Part shown: one piece after another, positions 15,985 to 24,471 of the stretch
Numbering within the stretch: position 1 is the stretch's first letter
Layout of the letters: each line of letters starts with the position of its first letter
Assembly (NCBI RefSeq): GCF_019880225.1
Contig: NZ_CP082284.1
Coordinates: forward strand, 930,001-994,000
DNA: 64,000 bases
Reading direction: 5' to 3'
DNA from: Halobaculum rubrum
GTDB taxonomy: Archaea; Halobacteriota; Halobacteria; Halobacteriales; Haloferacaceae
The notes under the pieces: generated by a model
The model's database searches: none
Seen by the model: the letters and a program-made list of their open reading frames with translations, nothing else
What the model was told of the DNA's origin: nothing
Translations under genes and position numbers: made by a program

Positions 15985-16341
15985 ATGACGAAGGCAGCCA
16001 TCATCGTTCTGGCAGGAACTGACGGACACGAGAACCTCGGTCGTCTCGCGAACGGACTGGAGGCGGCCAAGGAGTTCGCCGAGAACGACGACGACGAACT
16101 CGAACTCATCTTCGACGGCGCGGGGACGCAGTGGATCCCGGAGCTCGAGGACGAGGACAGCGACTACCACGAACTGTACCAGACGGTCCGTGACGACACC
16201 GCCGTCTGTGACTACTGCGCGGGCGCGTTCGGCGTCGAGGAGGCGGTACAGGACGCCGGCCTCGTCACCGTCGACGACCACGACGGCCACCCGAGCATTC
16301 GGAGCCTCGTCGACGACGACTACGAGATCATCACGTTCTGA
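15985..16341 (+). CDS. DsrE/DsrF-like family protein
   Basis: 118 residues with the DsrE fold pattern: KAAIIVLAGTDGHENLGRLANGLEAAKEF, a strand of acidic residues, ELELIFDGAGTQWIPEL, and a C-terminal DDYEIITF. The pair CDYCAGAFGV near residue 75 holds the cysteines expected in the family. Relatives handle sulfur or sulfane intermediates, but many haloarchaeal copies stand alone, as here, and their role is unknown. Converges on the SDR gene with a 16-nt gap. Confidence 0.8.
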   Translation: MTKAAIIVLAGTDGHENLGRLANGLEAAKEFAENDDDELELIFDGAGTQWIPELEDEDSDYHELYQTVRDDTAVCDYCAGAFGVEEAVQDAGLVTVDDHDGHPSIRSLVDDDYEIITF

Positions 16342-16357
16342 GGCGGCCGCCGCCGGC

Positions 16358-17095
16358 CTACCACCCGGCGAACTTGTCGCGGCGGTACAGGTCCAGTTCG
16401 CTCACGGTGTCAGTGCCCTCTTGGGAGAGACAAAAGCGGATTCCGTCGGCGATGGCATCCGGGTCGGTCACGTCCCCGGAGTCGAACTGCTCCTCGAAGG
16501 GTTCGCCCTGCTCGCTGGCGAACTCGGTGCGAACCTCGGTGGGGTTGATCACGCTGACGGCGACGCCGTCTGGCCCGACGCTCCCCTCGAGACTGTGAGC
16601 GAAGCCGCGTACCCACCACTTGCTCGCGGCGTACACCGGGTTGCCGGGGCGGGGGTACTCGCCGGCGAAACTGGCGACGAACACCAGCGTCCCCTCGGAC
16701 TCGCGGAGGTGCGGAAGCGCCGCCCGAGCGGTGTGGAACGCGCCGTCGACGTTGACGCTCATCATGGTTCGGTAGTCGTCCATCGACATCGTGTCGAGGT
16801 CGCCGTCGAGGCCGATCCCCGCGTTGACGACCACGCCGTCAAGCCCGTCGAACGCCTCCGCGGCGCCCTCGATGAACGCCTCGACGCGCTCGCGCTCGGT
16901 CACGTCGACGGCGATCGCCTCCACGGCGACGCCGTGCTCGTCGCGCAACTCCGCGGCGAGGTCCGCCAGTCGACCCTCGCGTCTGGCGCCCAACGCCAGG
17001 TCGACGCCCGCCGCCGCGAGCGTCCGCGCCGTCGCCGCGCCGATGCCCGAACTCGCGCCCGTGATCGCGACCGCGTCGCCGTCGATGTCTCGCAT
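16358..17095 (-). CDS. Short-chain dehydrogenase/reductase (SDR)
   Basis: 245 residues of a classical SDR. Cofactor motif ITGASSGIGAATA starts at residue 11; NAG of the NNAG motif is near 88; the catalytic Ser is in VFVASFAGEYPRPG; the YxxxK is YAASKWW near 155. It lacks the usual basic NADP-selecting cluster apart from GARREGRL, which favours NADP(H). Substrate unknown. ATG 17095 is chosen because the Rossmann strand follows directly. The MFS gene lies upstream on the same strand with an 83-nt gap. Confidence 0.87.
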   Translation of the reverse strand: MRDIDGDAVAITGASSGIGAATARTLAAAGVDLALGARREGRLADLAAELRDEHGVAVEAIAVDVTERERVEAFIEGAAEAFDGLDGVVVNAGIGLDGDLDTMSMDDYRTMMSVNVDGAFHTARAALPHLRESEGTLVFVASFAGEYPRPGNPVYAASKWWVRGFAHSLEGSVGPDGVAVSVINPTEVRTEFASEQGEPFEEQFDSGDVTDPDAIADGIRFCLSQEGTDTVSELDLYRRDKFAGW

Positions 17096-17178
17096 GGACG
17101 GGCGGTCGACCCCGAAGCGCAAAAATCGGTCGGCAGCGCGGCGACAGGAGGCAGCACCCGGCGGAGCGGAACCGGAGA

Positions 17179-18501
17179 TCAGTCGTCCGCGGGAACGCCG
17201 GTCGCGACGCCGGCGCCCGCGACTGCCGGCCGACTCTCGGCGACCCGCAGCGAGACGACGGCGGCGGCGCCCAGCGCGAGCACCGACGCCGCCACGAACG
17301 CCGTCGGGTACCCCGCGACCGTCGCGACCGCGCCCACGCCCAGCGGGCCGACGACGCCGCCGACCGACCGCGCGGTCGAGGCCAGTCCCATCAGCTCCGA
17401 CTCGCGGTTCTCGGGCGCCACGTCGGCGACGAACGCGACCGAGCCGGTCCACATCGCCGAGAACGCCACCGCGAGGGTGACGTAGCCGAGGGCGACGACG
17501 CCGGCGGCGGCGATACCGCCCGGCGCGAACACCGCCGCGGCGGCAACGAGGCCGAAGACCGCCGAGCCGGCCATCCCGAGCGTGATCATGGGCTTGCGCC
17601 CGTGGTCGTCGACGACCCCACCGAGGTAGTACATCAGCGCGGTCTGCGAGACGGGGTTGAACGCCAGCACCGCGCCCATCCACGCCTCCGGGAGCCCGAG
17701 CGTCGCCACGATGTACACGGGCATGAGCGCGCCGACGCCGGAGACGGTCGCCTGCCGGGCGGACAATCCGAGGTAGAGCCACCCGAGCCCGTTCGTCGAG
17801 AGGTGACCGCGCTCGCCGGCGGCGGGGAGCAGCCGCGAGCGGATCTCCCGCGGGAGCGACTCCGCGTCCGGATCTGGCGCCGTGTCCCCTGGGTCGACGA
17901 GGGCGACGGCGACGGTCGCCAGCAGCGAGACGGCGGCGACGACGAGGTACACGTCGCCGGGGACGAGCGCGCCGAGGAGGAGGCCGGAGGTGAACTGCCC
18001 GGCCCCCGACCCCGCGGCGGTGAACGCGTTGTACGAGCCGACCGACTTCCCGCGGCCGGCCGGGCCGCCGCGTTCGGAGGCGACCGTCAACATCAGGGGG
18101 CCGAAGCCGGCGATGAAGACGGCGTACAGGCCGCGCACGAGCACCTGTATCCACACGGGATCGACAGAGACGGGAAGCGTCGCCGACGCGGCGTTCGCGA
18201 CCGCGTCGACCGCGAACAGCGGCGTGAGCGCGAGCGTCGCGCCCAGACCGGTGCCGACGAGGATCAGCTTCCGACGACCGGTCACGTCCGCGAACGCGCC
18301 CCACACGGGCGCGAACAGGATGATACCCAGCGAGAACGCGGTCGCGAGCAGCGACACCTCGAGCGCCGACCCGGTGCGCCCGACGTGGACCGCCAGCGAC
18401 GTGCCGAGGAGGGCCCCCGCGGTGACTCGCGTGACCGCCGCGAGTCCGACCAGCGCCGTCCCGCGATCGACGCGGGGGCGGCGCGCGGAGGGGAGGTTCA
18501 T
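17179..18501 (-). CDS. Major facilitator superfamily transporter
   Basis: 440 residues with about 12 hydrophobic helices. The MFS A-motif between TM2 and TM3 reads GAFADVTGRRKLI, and its half-repeat between TM8 and TM9 reads GGVVDDHGRKPMI. Family resemblance is to drug/metabolite exporters of the MFS_1 group; the substrate is not predictable. ATG 18501 (MNLPSARRPRVDRG) is preferred to upstream starts because the extension is polar and not conserved in look. Confidence 0.85.
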   Translation of the reverse strand: MNLPSARRPRVDRGTALVGLAAVTRVTAGALLGTSLAVHVGRTGSALEVSLLATAFSLGIILFAPVWGAFADVTGRRKLILVGTGLGATLALTPLFAVDAVANAASATLPVSVDPVWIQVLVRGLYAVFIAGFGPLMLTVASERGGPAGRGKSVGSYNAFTAAGSGAGQFTSGLLLGALVPGDVYLVVAAVSLLATVAVALVDPGDTAPDPDAESLPREIRSRLLPAAGERGHLSTNGLGWLYLGLSARQATVSGVGALMPVYIVATLGLPEAWMGAVLAFNPVSQTALMYYLGGVVDDHGRKPMITLGMAGSAVFGLVAAAAVFAPGGIAAAGVVALGYVTLAVAFSAMWTGSVAFVADVAPENRESELMGLASTARSVGGVVGPLGVGAVATVAGYPTAFVAASVLALGAAAVVSLRVAESRPAVAGAGVATGVPADD

Positions 18502-18809
18502 ACGAATCGAAACATTCCAGCCGTCCAAAGCCCTCGCCTCCCGGCGGACATCGCCGGAAAGCGTGCGGTTCGACCCCACGAGTCGCGCGGACCGCTGTCA
18601 CGAACCGCCGACCGGAGTTAGGATCCTCCATAACCTGCCGAACAGCCCGGATAAACCGTCTCGGGCGAGGAGAAACGGTCATAAACAGTGCCCGAAGACC
18701 CAGATACGGACCGCGAACGGTCGTGAACGCTCCGTGAACGAGTGAAGCGCCGCCAACGGTCTGGCGGGTATAGGTGGTCGTGAGTCCATGCATCGGACAC
18801 GCCCGACCC
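18502..18809. other. Divergent intergenic stretch, MFS gene / small membrane protein
   Basis: 308 nt without a supported gene. GGGTATAGG at 18767-18775 is a TATA candidate for the gene at 18810. The motif GTGAACG occurs twice within 15 nt (18723-18738), and runs of AAAC/CATAAAC at 18670-18690 are the most AT-rich part. Confidence 0.35.
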
Positions 18810-19121
18810 ATGTCCACCACCGACCGAACACCCTCCGTTCCCGTCCCCGACGCCGACGACGTGTCGGCGCCGCAGTTCGCCCGTCGAACGATCACCTCCG
18901 CGGCCGCGGGGCTCGACGGCGCCGCACGCGCCGCCGAGGCGATCGCCTTCTGGCTGGCCGCCCTCCTCCCGCTGGCGTACCTCCCGGCGCTCGCCTCCGG
19001 CGCCACGTCGACACGGCCCCTCCTCGTCGCCGGCCTGATCCTCGCCCACGTGGCCGCGCTGGCGCTCGGTCGCGGATACGCGACCGGCGCGGCCGACGCG
19101 AGCGAACCGACCGGCCGCTGA
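18810..19121 (+). CDS. Small two-helix membrane protein, unknown
   Basis: 103 residues. A polar N-terminus of about 45 residues is followed by two hydrophobic helices (IAFWLAALLPLAYLPALAS and LLVAGLILAHVAALALG) and a short acidic tail, so both ends face the same side. No family recognised. ATG 18810 follows TATA candidate at 18767-18775 by about 35 nt. Confidence 0.6.
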   Translation: MSTTDRTPSVPVPDADDVSAPQFARRTITSAAAGLDGAARAAEAIAFWLAALLPLAYLPALASGATSTRPLLVAGLILAHVAALALGRGYATGAADASEPTGR

Positions 19122-19186
19122 CCGGACGACTGTCGACGCTCGGTCCCCTCGGTCCCTAGTGGTCCCACGCTGCCTCCCGACCGCAG

Positions 19187-20026
19187 TCAGTTCCGGCTCG
19201 CGCGGTCGAGCCGCCGCCGTTCCTCTCGGAGAACCCGCTCCCACACCCCGAACAGCGCCGAATTCAGCCGGTAGCTCGCGTCGATGTCCCTGACCCAGGC
19301 GTCGTCCGCGAAGAGCAGCCGCTGGAACCGCCGTACGTCGGGAGAGAGGGACTCGCGACCGCCGGTGTAGTGGGCGGCGGACTCGCGGACCGTGCGGTCG
19401 ACCAGATCCTGTGGCACCACGATCCCGGCGGCGTCGGCGACGTGCGCGAACCACTCGGTGTGCAACACGGCGTCCGCGAGCACGAACGACCGCTCGAACG
19501 CCTCGAACCCGCCGGCGTCGCGCACCGCGGCGACCGCGTCGGCGTCGACCGCGAGATCGGAGGGAGCGGTGTACGCGGGCTCCGGCGACGGGCGGTCGGG
19601 GGCGTCGCCGCCGACGGTAGCGACCCCCTCACTGAACGGGGCCGCGATCCGCCGGAGGCGACGCGCCGCCAGCGCGACCGGACCCGCCAGCGCGAGGCGG
19701 TACCACCGCGGTGTGTACGCGAGAAACGGCCGGCCGAACGCGGCGTCGCCGAGATACGTCGCGGCGACGACCCGCGCGGGTTCCGGCGGGAGATCCGTCC
19801 GTCCCTCGCGCAGCGCCGCGACCGTCTCCGCCGGCTCGGCGAGCGGGTCCGCGCCCGTCGCGTTCGCTCCGGCACGGTCGAAGTCCATTCCGTCGGCGAC
19901 GCGGTCGGTGTACTCGGCGCCCGCGCGGTACCACTCGGCGAAGTCCGCGACCTCGCGAGCGGCCAGCAGTCGAAGCAGCGTCACTGCCGGACACAGGAGC
20001 CCGACGACCGTAGCTCGCTCGATCAC
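19187..20026 (-). CDS. Unknown protein, third gene of MinD-like operon
   Basis: 279 residues from a GTG at 20026 that overlaps the upstream stop by 4 nt. The first 25 residues are hydrophobic (VIERATVVGLLCPAVTLLRLL) and a second stretch near 110-125 (ALAGPVALAARRL) is moderately so, suggesting membrane contact. The C-terminal third is helical and rich in aromatic and Arg residues (HTEWFAHVADAAG, SLSPDVRRFQRLLFADDAWV). I do not recognise it. Its strict overlap with the MinD-like and middle genes points to a shared function. Confidence 0.7.
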   Translation of the reverse strand: MIERATVVGLLCPAVTLLRLLAAREVADFAEWYRAGAEYTDRVADGMDFDRAGANATGADPLAEPAETVAALREGRTDLPPEPARVVAATYLGDAAFGRPFLAYTPRWYRLALAGPVALAARRLRRIAAPFSEGVATVGGDAPDRPSPEPAYTAPSDLAVDADAVAAVRDAGGFEAFERSFVLADAVLHTEWFAHVADAAGIVVPQDLVDRTVRESAAHYTGGRESLSPDVRRFQRLLFADDAWVRDIDASYRLNSALFGVWERVLREERRRLDRASRN

Positions 20027-20619
20027 TCCGCGAGCTGATCGCCGAGCCCCCACTCGTCGGCGCGGGCTCGCGCCTCCGCTCTGGCCTCCCGGCGGACCGC
20101 CTCGACGCGCTCCTCGTCGGCGAGAAACGCCGCCAGCGCGTCGTGGTCGCCGCCGGCGGCGCGGCGTTCGGCCGGCGCGGCCTCGCGGGTCCGCTCGGCG
20201 AGGGCGTCGTCGCCCGCGAGTTCCCGCGCGGGCGCCCCGGGCGCGACGCGGAACGGGTCGTTCCCGTCGGCCGTCGGATCGTGGAGCGAGTCCAGCGCGT
20301 CGGCGGGGAGCCGGTAGCGCTCCACACGGACGGGCGTCGTCCCCGCCAGCGCCGCCAGCGCCGCGGGACCGTCGACGTCACCGCCGGCGTCGTACGCCAG
20401 CACCGGCACTCCGGATTCGAGCGTGATCACGGCCTCGCTTCCGCCGATACCGAGCAACGCGTCCCCGGGTTCGAGCCGGAGGTAGCCGGTGAGGTCGTCG
20501 TCGAGCGACGCCGCCAGCGGCGCGGCGAAGTCGGTGGCAACGCGGGCGCCGACGAGGTCGCCGCGGGGGAGGCGCTCGCGGACCGGCGCCGCCGAGGGCG
20601 GCGTCGGCTCGCCCGTCAT
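20023..20619 (-). CDS. Unknown protein, second gene of MinD-like operon
   Basis: 198 residues, acidic and soluble. Residues 40-115 look like a compact beta-rich domain (GYLRLEPGDALLGIGGSEAVITLESGVPVLAYDAGGDV). The C-terminal 60 residues are an Ala/Glu/Arg-rich helix or coiled coil. No known family. It overlaps the MinD-like gene by 4 nt upstream and the third gene by 4 nt downstream. A cargo or adaptor for the ATPase is one reading (inference). Confidence 0.7.
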   Translation of the reverse strand: MTGEPTPPSAAPVRERLPRGDLVGARVATDFAAPLAASLDDDLTGYLRLEPGDALLGIGGSEAVITLESGVPVLAYDAGGDVDGPAALAALAGTTPVRVERYRLPADALDSLHDPTADGNDPFRVAPGAPARELAGDDALAERTREAAPAERRAAGGDHDALAAFLADEERVEAVRREARAEARARADEWGLGDQLAE

Positions 20620-21401
20620 GGCCGCTCGGGGACGACCGCGCTCCGGAAGCGATCGGCCACGTCGCCGGCGGCGTTCGGCTCTGGGTCGATCCCGGCGGCG
20701 ACCGCGCGGTACGCCTCTGCAGCGTCGCTGTCGGGCGCGTGCGCGAGGAGGGGCTCGCCGGCGTCGCGGGCGGCCCGCGCGGCGTCGCTGTCGGGCACCG
20801 ACCCGAGCATCGGTCCCTCGAAGTAGCGTTCGGCCTGCGTGCCGACCGAGCCGAGGTCGCCGCGGACCTTGTTGAACAGGACGCCCGCGATCCCCGTCCC
20901 GTAGGAGGCGGCGTACTCCTGGACCTTCAGCGCGTCCGAGAGCGCGGGGATCGTGGGCTGGGTGACGACGACCACCCGGTCCGAGAGGACGATCGGGAGG
21001 ACGGCTGACTTCGACGCGAGCGTTGCCGGCGAGTCGAGGAGGAGCACGTCCGTGTCGGCGGCGAGTTCGGCGACGACTTCCCGGAGGCGGGCCGGGTCCG
21101 ACCGCTCGAACCCCGCGAGACTGGTGCCGCAGGGGACGACGCGCATCCCGTGACGGTCGTAACAGGCGTCGTGTACGTCGATCGCGGCGCCGTCCGCGTC
21201 CCGCGCGTCGGGCGCGAGCAGGTCCTGGAGCGTGACTGGAGCGTCCCCGAGTCCGGCGTGAAACAGGAGGTTCGCCATGCCCGTGTCGGCGTCGACGACG
21301 GTCACGTCGTACCGCCGCGCGAGCGCCATGCCGAGCGCGAGCGTCGTGGTGGTCTTGCCGGTGCCACCCTTCCCGCTCGCAACCGCGAACGCCTCGACCA
21401 T
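20616..21401 (-). CDS. MinD/ParA family ATPase
   Basis: 261 residues. The deviant Walker A motif GKGGTGKTT (signature Lys10) lies at residues 9-17, switch I VDADTGMANL follows at about 36-45, and switch II/Walker B is LLLDSPAT near 120. The protein belongs to the MinD/ParA branch that dimerises on ATP to position other molecules. In Haloferax, MinD4 positions archaella and chemoreceptors; this protein lacks the long extension I associate with MinD4. No ParB is adjacent. A TATA-like CGTATTTGTAC at 21424-21434 sits about 25-30 nt upstream of the ATG, giving the operon its own promoter. Confidence 0.88.
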   Translation of the reverse strand: MVEAFAVASGKGGTGKTTTTLALGMALARRYDVTVVDADTGMANLLFHAGLGDAPVTLQDLLAPDARDADGAAIDVHDACYDRHGMRVVPCGTSLAGFERSDPARLREVVAELAADTDVLLLDSPATLASKSAVLPIVLSDRVVVVTQPTIPALSDALKVQEYAASYGTGIAGVLFNKVRGDLGSVGTQAERYFEGPMLGSVPDSDAARAARDAGEPLLAHAPDSDAAEAYRAVAAGIDPEPNAAGDVADRFRSAVVPERP

Positions 21402-21485
21402 ACGTTCGCTGTCTCGGGTTCGTACAAATACGTTCGGATCGATCTCGTCGAAAACTACGACGGGTCAGCGGTCAGCGATCGGCAG

Positions 21486-22928
21486 TCAGCGGTAGCCGAG
21501 CGCGTCGAGGCGACGCCCGATCTCGTCAGGTACGTCCTCGTCGCCGTCGTCGCCATCACCGTGAATATCGCTGGCTTCGCTGCCGTCCGAGAGGAGCGCG
21601 AGCCGATCGTCCGCCGCGCGTTCGAGCGATCGCAGCGCCTCGCGCGGAACCGCGTCGCGTCCGACCGGCTCGTGTTCCCCGGGGTCGCGTTTGCGGTCGT
21701 ACACACTGACCGCGCCGTCCGGCTCGCGGATGTACGTCCACTCCTCGGTTCGGGCCGAGACGAGCGGCGTGCCGTCGCCGAGCCGGCGAGGAATGGGCTG
21801 GCTCGTCACCGACTCGCCCCGCAAAGCGATCGAGGTGACCGGTCCCCGCTCGGGCGGCGTCGCCTCCGTCACCGTCGGGAGGAGGCTCTCGCCGGCGAAC
21901 GCCGCCGGCGGCTCGAGCCCCAGCGCGTCACAGACGGTCGGCGGGACGTCCCGCAGCGGCACCGGCGCCGACTCGCGTCGGGCGGGCGCGCCGGGGTGGT
22001 CGACGACGAACGGGACGCGGACGAGCTCGTCGTACAGCTTCGGGTAGTGCGCGAGGTGGCCGTGGTCGAGGAACTCCTCGCCGTGGTCGCCCGCCAGTAT
22101 CACGGTGGTCTCCTCGCGCAGACCCGCCGACGAGAGCTCCTCGAGGACGCGCTCGACGGACTCGTCCACCTGCCGGGCGGCGGCGTCGTACAGCGCCCGC
22201 AGCGTACGGAGCGTCCGCTCGTCGACCTCCTTGCCGAGTCCGGCGCGAAGGTGTCCCAGCAGCGTCTGGAACGACCCGACCTCGCCGTCGGTGACCGCGC
22301 GAACGTGTCGCGGCGCGGGGACGTACGGCGTGTGCGTGTCCATGTAGTGGAGCCACAGGAAGAACGGACGATCCTCGTCGGCCGCGGCGTCGTCGACGGC
22401 GTCGAGCGCCCGACGCTCGAGCGCGTGGAGGTGGGAGGTGTCGACCGCGTGGCGTCGCTCGTGCCCGCGCAGCTTCGCGGCGGCGCTGCCGAGCGGCCAG
22501 CCGAGGTACTGCACCCAGCCGTTGACCGTGGGGTGGGTCGCGAGGAAGCGGCCGACCGGCGTGCGGGCGCCGTCGAGGAACGACTCGAACGCGTCGAACC
22601 CGCGGTCGTAGCCGTAGTACTCCGTCAGGAAGCCGTTCCCGGCGTTGACGCCGGCGGTACGCACGCCCGCGGTCGACAGCGCCTCCGCGAGCGTCGGGTC
22701 CGCGGCGGGGCCCGGCGTCGACGCGTCGGCGAAGACGGCGCGGGCGCCGAGGAGGTCCGGGAACGAGAACGGCGTCCAGTTGCCGCCCGCGACGGCGGTT
22801 TCGAACGACGTTCCGCGACGAGCCAGATCGCGAAGCGTCGGCGTATGAGGTCCGAGCGCGTCGGCACGCAGCGAGTCGACCGTGATCAGGAGGACGCCGC
22901 GTGACGCCGGATCGCCTGCAGATGTCAC
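21486..22928 (-). CDS. Sulfatase-like hydrolase (alkaline phosphatase superfamily)
   Basis: 480 residues. The metal site is shown by VLLITVDSLRAD (Asp18) and by LAGDHGEEFLDHGH around residue 280-290. At the nucleophile position the sequence is NWTPFSFPDLLGA, without the Cys/Ser-x-Pro-x-Arg of formylglycine sulfatases, so Thr probably acts and sulfatase activity is doubtful; phospho- or alkyl-transfer to surface glycans is possible. WLHYMDTHTPYVPAP is typical of the haloarchaeal group. The tail is Asp/Gly-rich. No signal peptide, so it is cytoplasmic. A separate promoter serves the MinD operon downstream. Confidence 0.82.
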   Translation of the reverse strand: MTSAGDPASRGVLLITVDSLRADALGPHTPTLRDLARRGTSFETAVAGGNWTPFSFPDLLGARAVFADASTPGPAADPTLAEALSTAGVRTAGVNAGNGFLTEYYGYDRGFDAFESFLDGARTPVGRFLATHPTVNGWVQYLGWPLGSAAAKLRGHERRHAVDTSHLHALERRALDAVDDAAADEDRPFFLWLHYMDTHTPYVPAPRHVRAVTDGEVGSFQTLLGHLRAGLGKEVDERTLRTLRALYDAAARQVDESVERVLEELSSAGLREETTVILAGDHGEEFLDHGHLAHYPKLYDELVRVPFVVDHPGAPARRESAPVPLRDVPPTVCDALGLEPPAAFAGESLLPTVTEATPPERGPVTSIALRGESVTSQPIPRRLGDGTPLVSARTEEWTYIREPDGAVSVYDRKRDPGEHEPVGRDAVPREALRSLERAADDRLALLSDGSEASDIHGDGDDGDEDVPDEIGRRLDALGYR

Positions 22929-23042
22929 GAAATATCTTAGAGGGAAGCGAGCCTAAGCGTTACCATCCGCTGCGGGACGAGCACGGAGGAGGTCAGCAGC
23001 CGGTTCGGCGATCGACCAGATCGCTCGCTCTGCTCGCGATCG

Positions 23043-23297
23043 CTACCTCGCGCCGTCGAACCGGATCACACGCGTGTCGACTGCCGCACAGCGGGGGCAG
23101 TCGTGCCGGTAGACGAGGCGGCGTTCGTGGTACGCGGTCCTCCAGTCGGCACCGTCGTCGACGTACCCACACTCCGGGCAGGTAGGTGTCTCGCGGAGGC
23201 GATCGCGGTACGCGTCGAGCGCGGTCGCGCCGGCCGTCGGGCTGCCATGTGGTACCGCACTACACGGACCTGATTGAACGTTCCTACCAGTTGGCAA
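23043..23297 (-). CDS. HVO_0649-type zinc finger protein
   Basis: 84 residues from a TTG start, possibly shorter. The core is TCPECGYVDDGADW, then a Tyr/His-rich strand, then DCPRCAAVDTRVIRF: two CxxC pairs with the spacing of haloarchaeal zinc-ribbon proteins of the HVO_0649 group. Function unknown. No ATG or GTG is available in frame near the ribbon, so the start is uncertain. Confidence 0.6.
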   Translation of the reverse strand: MPTGRNVQSGPCSAVPHGSPTAGATALDAYRDRLRETPTCPECGYVDDGADWRTAYHERRLVYRHDCPRCAAVDTRVIRFDGAR

Positions 23298-23327
23298 TCA
23301 GAAGGTTCGAGCGACCGAGCCGCCGCG

Positions 23328-23588
23328 TTACGCGACGCCGAACAGCTCGTCGACGGCGTCGCGGGCGGCGTGAACGGCCTCCTCGGCCACCTCGTCCGCG
23401 TCCGATTCGGCGTCGGCCGGCGGGTTGACGTACACGTCCACGTCGAGCACGCCGTCCTCGAACGAGACGGTCACGTCGAAGTCGCGGAGTTCGGACTGCC
23501 GATACCGCTCGAGCACGACCCCTTCGGCCGCCTCGGAGGCGGTCTCGACGACCTCCTCGTCGGTCGGCTCGGGGCGGTCGTCGCTCAC
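23328..23588 (-). CDS. DUF3194 protein, partner of prefoldin beta
   Basis: 86 residues from GTG 23588, acidic, with a beta-alpha-beta pattern (LRDFDVTVSFEDGVLDVDVYV). DUF3194 proteins are encoded next to prefoldin beta in many archaea, and this one starts 3 nt after the pfdB stop. Function unknown; co-expression with prefoldin is very likely. Confidence 0.85.
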   Translation of the reverse strand: MSDDRPEPTDEEVVETASEAAEGVVLERYRQSELRDFDVTVSFEDGVLDVDVYVNPPADAESDADEVAEEAVHAARDAVDELFGVA

Positions 23589-23591
23589 GGC

Positions 23592-23993
23592 TTACGCGCC
23601 GCCGGCGCCGGGGCCGCCGGGGCCCATGCCCGCCGGGCCGCCGCCCGCGCCGCCCTGCAGCATCTGCTGGAGCTCCTCCTGGAGCTCCTCGAACTGCTGT
23701 TGGACCTTCTCCTCCTGGGAGTCGAAGCGCTCGGCGCGCATTCCCAGCGTGTCGACCTTCTCCTCGAGGTCGTCGTAGGCGGTCTCGTAGTCGGTCTCGA
23801 CGAGGATCTCGCCGATCTCGCGGTACATCGTCGAGTCTTCGTCGATGTCGTCCATCGCGTCCAGCGCGGACTGCGCCTCCGTCAGCGAGGTCTGCGTGGA
23901 CTGCTTCTGCTCGGCGAGCTGCTGGGCCTGCTCTTGCAGGTCCTGGAGTTCCTCGATCTTCTCTTGTGCTTCCGGCGGCAGATTACCCTGCAT
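23592..23993 (-). CDS. pfdB: Prefoldin subunit beta
   Basis: 133 residues. Two long heptad-patterned helices ([21 protein letters not shown] at the start, and [17 protein letters not shown] near 95-115) flank a short beta hairpin around [16 protein letters not shown]. This is the beta-subunit layout of the archaeal hexameric chaperone that holds unfolded proteins for the thermosome. A Gly/Pro-rich tail of 20 residues ends the protein. It begins at ATG 23993 ([10 protein letters not shown], the usual archaeal start). An unusual repeat region separates it from pcc1 upstream. Confidence 0.93.
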   Translation of the reverse strand: MQGNLPPEAQEKIEELQDLQEQAQQLAEQKQSTQTSLTEAQSALDAMDDIDEDSTMYREIGEILVETDYETAYDDLEEKVDTLGMRAERFDSQEEKVQQQFEELQEELQQMLQGGAGGGPAGMGPGGPGAGGA

Positions 23994-24033
23994 ACACCGA
24001 CGGTCGGGCTTCGGGGTGAAAAGCCCGGTCATT

Positions 24034-24177
24034 GGGAGCGCGGCCGAGCGAAGCGAGGCCGCGGGGGACGGCGGCGAGGTCCGGAGGGCCGAGCCGCCCA
24101 GAAAAGGGAGCGCGGCCGAGCGAAGCGAGGCCGCGGGGGACGGCGTTCACAAATCGCGGCGCGATTTGTGAGCTCAC
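24034..24177. repeat. Duplicated palindromic repeat plus long hairpin between pcc1 and pfdB
   Basis: A 40-nt unit occurs twice without mismatch, at 24034-24073 and 24106-24145. Each copy holds an inverted repeat CGCGGCC...GGCCGCG around a GCGAAGC centre. Next to the second copy is a perfect 10-bp hairpin CACAAATCGC-GGC-GCGATTTGTG (24148-24170), overlapping a 10-bp palindrome GTGAGCTCAC (24168-24177). The block separates pcc1 from pfdB in an otherwise compact gene string. It could terminate or process the transcript, or be a REP-like mobile repeat. Confidence 0.8.
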
Positions 24178-24194
24178 GAGACCGGAGCGATCGC

Positions 24195-24461
24195 CTACCG
24201 ATCCGCCGGCGCCGCCACCGCTTCGGCCGTCTCGACGAGCCGAGTCCAGGTGTTGACGCCCGCCCGGAGCGCGACGAGGTCGCGCGCGCGAACGGTCACC
24301 TCGACAGTGTCGCCCGCGCGGTCGACGGCGGCCGTCGACCGGTCGTCGTCGATCCCGCCGACCTCGACGCCGATCGCCTCGTGAACGACCCGAGCGCGTC
24401 GCTCGTCGGGGTACGGAAAGCGCAGAACCGCGCGGTGGTCGAACGCGTCGGACACGGGCAC
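24195..24461 (-). CDS. pcc1: KEOPS complex subunit Pcc1
   Basis: 88 residues. RAVLRFPYPDERRARVVHEAI, DRSTAAVDRAGDTVEVTVRARDLVALRAGVNTWTRLV is the Pcc1 beta-beta-alpha-beta-alpha pattern; the C-terminal helix (LRAGVNTWTRLVETAEAV) is the dimer and Kae1 contact. KEOPS makes the threonylcarbamoyl modification t6A37 of tRNA. It follows rpoP by 10 nt in the operon eL43-rpoP-pcc1, a linkage common in archaea. Confidence 0.88.
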   Translation of the reverse strand: MPVSDAFDHRAVLRFPYPDERRARVVHEAIGVEVGGIDDDRSTAAVDRAGDTVEVTVRARDLVALRAGVNTWTRLVETAEAVAAPADR

Positions 24462-24471
24462 GTCGCCCGGG

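Noticed and set aside
16358-19168. One very long minus-strand frame joining the SDR and sequence opposite/upstream of the MFS gene
   Set aside because: The SDR begins at ATG 17095 with its Rossmann motif, and the MFS transporter is clear in a different minus frame. The long extension is Arg-rich shadow sequence.
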